Source: Alphaproteobacteria bacterium
GTDB taxonomy: Bacteria > Pseudomonadota > Alphaproteobacteria > Caulobacterales > Caulobacteraceae
Assembly (NCBI GenBank): GCA_018820665.1
Contig: JAHJNW010000086.1
Span: 23,055-87,054 of the forward strand
Reading direction: 5' to 3'
Length of the DNA stretch: 64,000 bases
The position numbers and the translations under genes were made by a program. Positions 59,895-64,000 of the stretch are shown here, piece after piece. Below the pieces are notes generated by a model. That model worked only from the letters and a program-made list of their open reading frames with translations, made no database searches and was not told where the DNA came from. Positions within the stretch are counted from its first letter, which is position 1. Each line of letters opens with the position of its first letter.

Positions 59895-60556
59895 TAGCCT
59901 GCGTTCCGACAGTTCTGGAGCAACAGGTCTTGCGCCCGCTTGACCAAAGGTGAGGTGTCATACGACGGTTTCGCCGCCTCGGCCTTGATCTGGGCGCACC
60001 GCGCCGCCGATTCCTCCTGACCGCGTTCGGTAGAGGCTTTTCGGGCGCTCTCCAAAGCAGCGTCGAAGTCACCGGTTCCGACCTCCGCGCGCGCCGCTGC
60101 TTCCATGGGTGTGAGCGCCGTTTTCAGGGCCAAGGCGATCGGAGCGCGCTCCCGCTCCTGGGCAAGGGCCGCGTTCGTATCGAATTCACAAATGGTGCTC
60201 ACGAAGCCGTCGCTATCGTCCAGGCGGGCGTCAAAATCAGATTGCGCAGCGGCGTAGCGTCCAACGGCAGTGGCCTCACTGCCGTAGATGTCGATGAGAC
60301 GTCGGGAGGCCTCCCATCCCAGCTGGTTCAACCTGGCCTTAATGCCATTTTCCGAACAGTAATCCGGACCGTTGTAGTCCACATACTTGATCTCGATCAG
60401 TGGGGCCTTCGCGGGGATCACCGCAGCCTCGGCGGATCGCCCTGCTTGAAGGGCTTCGGCCACAGTTCGGAAGGCGTCAACGCCCGACATGGACTGCTGA
60501 CCACACGAGGCGACTACGAGGGCGGAGGCCACTAGGGCGAGCGTCGAGGTGCGCAT
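59891..60556 (-). CDS. Putative lipoprotein
   Basis: 221 residues with lipobox (ALVASALVVASC). The mature part is helical (AALQ-, EAAARAEVGTGDFDAALESA). Converges with the primase gene (4-nt overlap). One of three consecutive lipoproteins. Function unknown. Confidence 0.65.
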   Translation of the reverse strand: MRTSTLALVASALVVASCGQQSMSGVDAFRTVAEALQAGRSAEAAVIPAKAPLIEIKYVDYNGPDYCSENGIKARLNQLGWEASRRLIDIYGSEATAVGRYAAAQSDFDARLDDSDGFVSTICEFDTNAALAQERERAPIALALKTALTPMEAAARAEVGTGDFDAALESARKASTERGQEESAARCAQIKAEAAKPSYDTSPLVKRAQDLLLQNCRNAGY

Positions 60557-60562
60557 CTGAAC

Positions 60563-61213
60563 CTACCGTCTCACCGTTGCGGCCTCGACCTCAGCCCGCG
60601 TGAAGAACACGTTCTCGACCGAGCCATTGACCGAACACATAACATAATAGGTGTTCGCCCGGCTGACGCTCTTGTCACCAAGTTCGATTTGGGCGCAGTC
60701 GGGCCGGGTCTGCAGTACCATCTTTGCGCCCTTGCGGATGATGTCGATGTCGGCGCGGGTCAGGCCGTCCTCGCCGGGGTTAGGGATCGCGTCGGGCATG
60801 ATCCGGTCATCGGCATAGTCGGCGGGACCGGCGTAGGCCGGCTTCTCAGGTGGTTGGGTATCGGTTAGCTGCGACAGGCGGGTCCATCGGGGCGTGAAAC
60901 CGTCCTGGGTGGTCCTGACCCACCCGTCGCGACGCTCATATGCAGTCAGTTTCTGGCGATAGTAGACCCTGTTCACTACCGCTCCTCCGGGAGAGGAATG
61001 CTCCGTAGCCACATCGCCAGACACCCAATAAGAGCCCACACCGGCGGCGCGGTCTGCTGCTTCGCGCCGTGCCATCTCCGGGCCCGACTCGCCGAACTTG
61101 GGTGCCGCGTCCGGTTCGACGATCTCCACGTCGGCCGGCACGTCGTTTGACGGTCCCGAGTCCCCACAGGCGCCCAGCAGGGCTACGGCGCTGAGTACTG
61201 CAAATCGACGCAT
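60563..61213 (-). CDS. Putative lipoprotein with SH3-like segment
   Basis: 216 residues from the ATG at 61213; the track start is too early. Signal AVLSAVALLGAC. A central NRVYYRQKLTAYERRDGWVR, TTQDGFTPRWTRLSQLTD resembles a bacterial SH3 (cell-wall binding) repeat. Envelope protein, role unknown. Confidence 0.65.
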   Translation of the reverse strand: MRRFAVLSAVALLGACGDSGPSNDVPADVEIVEPDAAPKFGESGPEMARREAADRAAGVGSYWVSGDVATEHSSPGGAVVNRVYYRQKLTAYERRDGWVRTTQDGFTPRWTRLSQLTDTQPPEKPAYAGPADYADDRIMPDAIPNPGEDGLTRADIDIIRKGAKMVLQTRPDCAQIELGDKSVSRANTYYVMCSVNGSVENVFFTRAEVEAATVRR

Positions 61214-61245
61214 GGGTTTTCTCACGGTTGCCTGTTCGGCGAGGA

Positions 61246-61560
61246 TCAGTTGATCCGCGTCTGGTTCGTTGTAACCACCTGAATGAATTTCCCTTGGCGA
61301 TCGAAGGACAGGACGGCCGCGCGGGATTCCGCCGTCCCCCATGCGGTGCCAGTTGAGTGCAACCACATCAGATGGGTGGCGCCATCCGGTAAGGTGGTCC
61401 GGCTGTTCGGTTCGCCCAGCAGGGCGATGACCTCCGCCATGGGGGTGCCTGGCGCGATCTGCGACACAGCTACCGGATCATAATTGGTCCCCATGGAGAC
61501 GCATCCGCCCCCTCCGGCGAAGAGGGTCAGGGCGGTGAACGCTACGGCCAATCGTTTCAT
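61246..61560 (-). CDS. Small BamE/SmpA-like lipoprotein
   Basis: 104 residues from the ATG at 61560. Lipobox AGGGGC, then GTPMAEVIALLGEPNSRTTL and DGATHLMWLH, the BamE-type pattern G-x-x-x-x-E/D-V-x-x-L-L-G-x-P. A divergent member of this outer-membrane protein fold. Confidence 0.7.
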   Translation of the reverse strand: MKRLAVAFTALTLFAGGGGCVSMGTNYDPVAVSQIAPGTPMAEVIALLGEPNSRTTLPDGATHLMWLHSTGTAWGTAESRAAVLSFDRQGKFIQVVTTNQTRIN

Positions 61561-61568
61561 CTGTGCTC

Positions 61569-62321
61569 TCACTCTGAGGTGTTGTCGGGCATGAAGGACT
61601 CGACGGGAACGCCAAGATCAGTCGCGGCTTTCATGAAGCCCACTGCGCAACGGAGCCCCGACGACTGAGCTGCTTCAGACGCGGACCGGGCCTCTGTGAC
61701 CGCCCGTGGGCTCACGTCGCCATTCAGGACCTCGCCCATAGCGCCGTAGGCCGAACTCTTGACGTAATAGGCGTCGCGACAGGTGTCGAACGCCTCATCG
61801 AATGAGCGCCGGGAAGCGCGCGGGATGGCATCTGGCACACGGATGCGGCTGACCTCGGATGCAGCGGCCCGGCAAAGCTGTTCGGCCTGTTGCACCATCG
61901 GCCACAGATCATAGGGGCTGGGATTCGGACGCCCCGCGACCTCAGCGACATAGCCACTGGCTTGGTCGCATGATGCCAGACGGTTAGTCACCTCCGTCCA
62001 CATGGATTGAACCGCTGCCGTGACCTCGGGCGTAGGTTCTGTGCGGCCAGGGGTTGTCGCGGCCGGCGCAGCGGCTTCGCGCGCTTTCTCGTCCTCAGCC
62101 CGTTTGGCATCGGCGACTGCACGGGCCGCTTTCTCTTCAGGCGTTGGCGGCGGCATGATCGAGGCGCCGACGATGAACAGCACCACTGAGGCGCCCAGCG
62201 CGAGCCCGGCGCGCTTTCGGGTGCCAAGCTTGATCCTTTTGATCGGCCGGACGAGGGCTATGATGCTAACGATGAACAGCACCATGCCGATAAGAGCGAT
62301 AACCCCGCCTAAGTCGCGCAT
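61569..62321 (-). CDS. Hypothetical membrane protein heading the lipoprotein operon
   Basis: 250 residues. Two TM helices (GGVIALIGMVLFIVSIIALV, AGLALGASVVLFIVGASIM), an Ala/Glu coiled stretch, then a helical extracytoplasmic domain with three Cys (ASCDQASG, EQLCRAAA, DTCRDAYY). First gene of the minus operon 62321-59891. Confidence 0.6.
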   Translation of the reverse strand: MRDLGGVIALIGMVLFIVSIIALVRPIKRIKLGTRKRAGLALGASVVLFIVGASIMPPPTPEEKAARAVADAKRAEDEKAREAAAPAATTPGRTEPTPEVTAAVQSMWTEVTNRLASCDQASGYVAEVAGRPNPSPYDLWPMVQQAEQLCRAAASEVSRIRVPDAIPRASRRSFDEAFDTCRDAYYVKSSAYGAMGEVLNGDVSPRAVTEARSASEAAQSSGLRCAVGFMKAATDLGVPVESFMPDNTSE

Positions 62322-62339
62322 TTAGAATTCCCCCTAGTG

Positions 62340-62437
62340 TCTCTGTCTGACACAGAGGCCAACTTCGCGCAAAGGTGGGCGTTTGGGCAGGGTGATGGCC
62401 TCTCTAGGCCGGCAGCCTCAAATATATTCCAAATATA
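62340..62437. promoter_or_regulatory. Divergent promoter region with repeats
   Basis: CTCTGT-ctgac-ACAGAG palindrome at 62344-62360 (approximate) and a CAAATATA direct repeat (62419 and 62430, 11 bp apart), the only AT-rich patch in this neighbourhood, between divergent genes. Confidence 0.45.
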
Positions 62438-62500
62438 GTTGGACCGGCCGCTATCTCGTTCCGATAGTCCTTTCCCCAAGGCGGTGTCAGGACGCACCAG

Positions 62501-62911
62501 ATGTCAGGTCAAAACGGTCCAGCACAAGACGTCGCCGTCGCCGGCGCTTCGATCGCGGACCTTTGCGCTCGATGGCTTTCCGTCGACCGCGAGATTGAGC
62601 ACCTCACCGGTCGATGGTCGGCTCTGGAGGTTTTGGTGTTGAGGCCGCCGCCTCAATCGGGCGACATCAGCCCCGGCGCGGCCGATGAAATGACGCTTAT
62701 CGATGATCGCCTCGTCTTCCTGGACGCCGACAAGGCCAGCTGCACTCAGGCGCTGGCCAGGACCTCAGCCAGATCGTTCGCCGATGTCGTCGGCAAGTTG
62801 GACGTCGCGTCGCGGATTCTCAGCGGCGAAGGCGGCCTCGTGCACGACATGGTCGCTGACGCTGTAGCGCATCTACCCCGGTTCTTTGCTGATCGCCCAG
62901 ACATCCCCTGA
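62501..62911 (+). CDS. Hypothetical helical protein
   Basis: 136 residues. Helical, with ADLCARWLSVDREIEHLTGR and TLIDDRLVFLDADKASCTQA. No known family. Divergent from the lipoprotein operon. Confidence 0.55.
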   Translation: MSGQNGPAQDVAVAGASIADLCARWLSVDREIEHLTGRWSALEVLVLRPPPQSGDISPGAADEMTLIDDRLVFLDADKASCTQALARTSARSFADVVGKLDVASRILSGEGGLVHDMVADAVAHLPRFFADRPDIP

Positions 62912-62934
62912 GATGGGCTTCGCCCGGGCTTGCT

Positions 62935-63015
62935 CAAGGCGACCGCTGGCGCGGTGATCTCGGGCGTCCCCAGCTTCGCCTTCGGCTGCAGCAGGGGTCC
63001 CCTGCCCTTCCATCA
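62935..63015 (+). repeat. Noncoding repeat type D (diverged)
   Basis: tcaaggcgaccgctggcgcggtgat and gtccccagcttcgccttcgg resemble parts of 48480-48560 and of 15990. Upstream of the ligase gene. Confidence 0.35.
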
Positions 63016-63184
63016 GCCTTGACCTTGCCCTCCCGGATTGGTTTTTCGCCGCCCTCGCTCAAAGAGCGATGGCCTGCTCTGACTGGATGGTGGGGATTGT
63101 CCGCGTCGGCCGACACCGATGGCCAGTAGTCCGGTGAATATGGGTGCGGAGCGATTCCGGCCGACCTCCGTTGGAGTCCGGATC

Positions 63185-63883
63185 ATGGCTCGCAGAAATC
63201 AGGATCTAGCGCTGACGCCCTCGATGCCCGGGACTTTCCTCCCCCTGGCGCATCCGACCCTTGTCGCCCGGCCGCCTAGCGGCGTGGGCTGGATCCACGA
63301 GATCAAATTCGACGGCTACCGGTTTCAGCTGAACGTCCAGTCCGGACGGGCTACCTGGTTCACCCGCAACGGCCACGACTGGACCCAGAAGCTGCCCTTG
63401 CACTCGGCCGCGGCCGCGATGCTCGAGGACTGCGTGCTGGATGGCGAGCTTTGCGCGCTCGATGATGCTGGCCAGCCTGCCTTTTCGGCCCTTCGGCGAT
63501 CTCTGTCCGCCCGATCGAGCGGGCGGCTGGTCTATTTCGCATTCGATATTCTGTGGCGTGGCGGCACGGATCTCCGGCCGTTCGCCCTCTCGACCCGGAA
63601 AAAGGCCCTGAAGGAGGTCCTCGACGTCGCCGGCGTCGGGTCCCGAATTCGATACGTCGACCACTTCGCTGACTTGCCGGGTGACCAGCTCCTCGATGCA
63701 GCCTGCAGGATGCAACTCGAGGGCCTCGTCTCGAAAAAGACCGGCGAGAACTACCAGGCCGGCCGGACGTCGGTATGGGCGAAGGCGAAGTGTCGGCCGA
63801 GCCAGGAGCTTGTCGTGGGCGGTTGGAAGAGCGGCCCTGATGTGAGTTCCGGCACCCGATGCGACAAACCAAGCCTGAAATGA
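63185..63883 (+). CDS. ATP-dependent DNA ligase (LigD ligase domain), C-terminally truncated
   Basis: 232 residues from the ATG at 63185 (GGAG 8 nt ahead; ATGs at 63119 and 63140 are alternatives). Nucleotidyltransferase motifs: EIKFDGYR (catalytic Lys, about residue 41), VLDGELCAL, FAFDILW, EGLVSKKTG and VWAKAKCRPSQELVVGGW (motif V). The OB-fold half is missing: homology ends at VVGGWKSG and the last 14 residues come from what looks like a transposon end. Probably non-functional or recently interrupted. Confidence 0.8.
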   Translation: MARRNQDLALTPSMPGTFLPLAHPTLVARPPSGVGWIHEIKFDGYRFQLNVQSGRATWFTRNGHDWTQKLPLHSAAAAMLEDCVLDGELCALDDAGQPAFSALRRSLSARSSGRLVYFAFDILWRGGTDLRPFALSTRKKALKEVLDVAGVGSRIRYVDHFADLPGDQLLDAACRMQLEGLVSKKTGENYQAGRTSVWAKAKCRPSQELVVGGWKSGPDVSSGTRCDKPSLK

Positions 63884-64000
63884 CCCGTTAGCGGTGCCCA
63901 AAGCTCCGATTTCATCCACCAAAAACTGCGACAAAATCTAGGACTTTGGCAAATAATGCGACAAGATACCGAAGTGCATAAGCGCCGACGCATTCCGCCG
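63841..64000 (+). mobile_element. Probable transposon end interrupting the ligase gene
   Basis: Sequence changes character at 63841 (tgtgagttccgg...) and three copies of TGCGACAA lie at about 63859, 63926 and 63958, as TGTCGCA on the other strand. Spaced repeats of this kind are typical ends of elements with Tn7/IS21/Tn5053-type transposases. The transposase itself would be beyond the window. Confidence 0.5.

Noticed and set aside
63206-63934. 242-residue minus-strand ORF opposite the ligase
   Set aside because: It is antisense to the ligase motifs; only its first residues lie in the putative transposon end.

Overview
The window is a high-GC (clearly above 60 percent) segment of a large self-transmissible plasmid or plasmid-derived element. 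The codon bias, a RepC-type replication initiator with an antisense RNA, an F-type pilus operon and a MOBF relaxase point to Alphaproteobacteria. A Caulobacterales/Brevundimonas-like host is my guess from the protein styles, not a proof. No rRNA, tRNA or CRISPR array was seen.

Layout. (1) 1-7.5 kb, minus strand: an F-type conjugative secretion operon in the order traA-traL-traE-traK-traB-(Cys/His-rich periplasmic protein)-dsbC-traV-traC. traC runs off the left edge, and the ORF track misses it because it has no stop in the window. (2) 7.5-20.5 kb: regulators, a 1448-residue methyltransferase-helicase fusion (DarB / strawberry-notch type, likely anti-restriction), a SLOG/DUF2493 protein, a ParB-family protein and a lytic transglycosylase. 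(3) 20.5-24.9 kb: the replication and partition block. It holds repC with a predicted antisense ctRNA upstream and an AT-rich oriV candidate inside the gene, then a 20-copy 9-bp repeat array (probable centromere), parA and a small ribbon-helix-helix partner. (4) 24.9-33 kb: accessory genes, including a secreted thermonuclease, ArdC, a membrane-anchored Mrr-like nuclease, DUF5983, a HEPN-like protein and an XRE regulator. (5) 33-50.6 kb: a run of plus-strand cassettes (SSB, RadC, PAPS-reductase-like, resolvase-like, DUF6884-like and many small unknowns). Most are preceded by a member of one family of repeated structured leaders. (6) 50.6-57.1 kb: a noncoding oriT region with an F-like nic core on the minus strand, a small RHH accessory protein, the coupling protein TraD and the relaxase-helicase TraI. 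(7) 57.1-64 kb: small membrane protein, CHC2/Toprim primase-like protein, a cluster of lipoproteins, and an ATP-dependent ligase (LigD type) cut off by what looks like a transposon end.

How it fits together. The predicted nick at 51210/51209 on the minus strand would send the 33-50 kb region into the recipient first and traD/traI last, the classical arrangement. In that leading region the transferred strand is the template for every gene from 33.8 to 50.6 kb. The same region carries the repeated leaders, which I believe belong to or are closely related to the 'radC' RNA motif known upstream of radC, ardC, ssb and DUF2493 genes. My main hypothesis is that these repeats are an early-expression system: hairpin promoters on the entering single strand and/or cis-acting RNAs that switch on a distributed set of anti-defence and establishment genes. 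The near-identical 130-bp modules between cassettes could also act as homology for cassette exchange, and two orphan copies without a gene lie at 48.1-48.4 kb.
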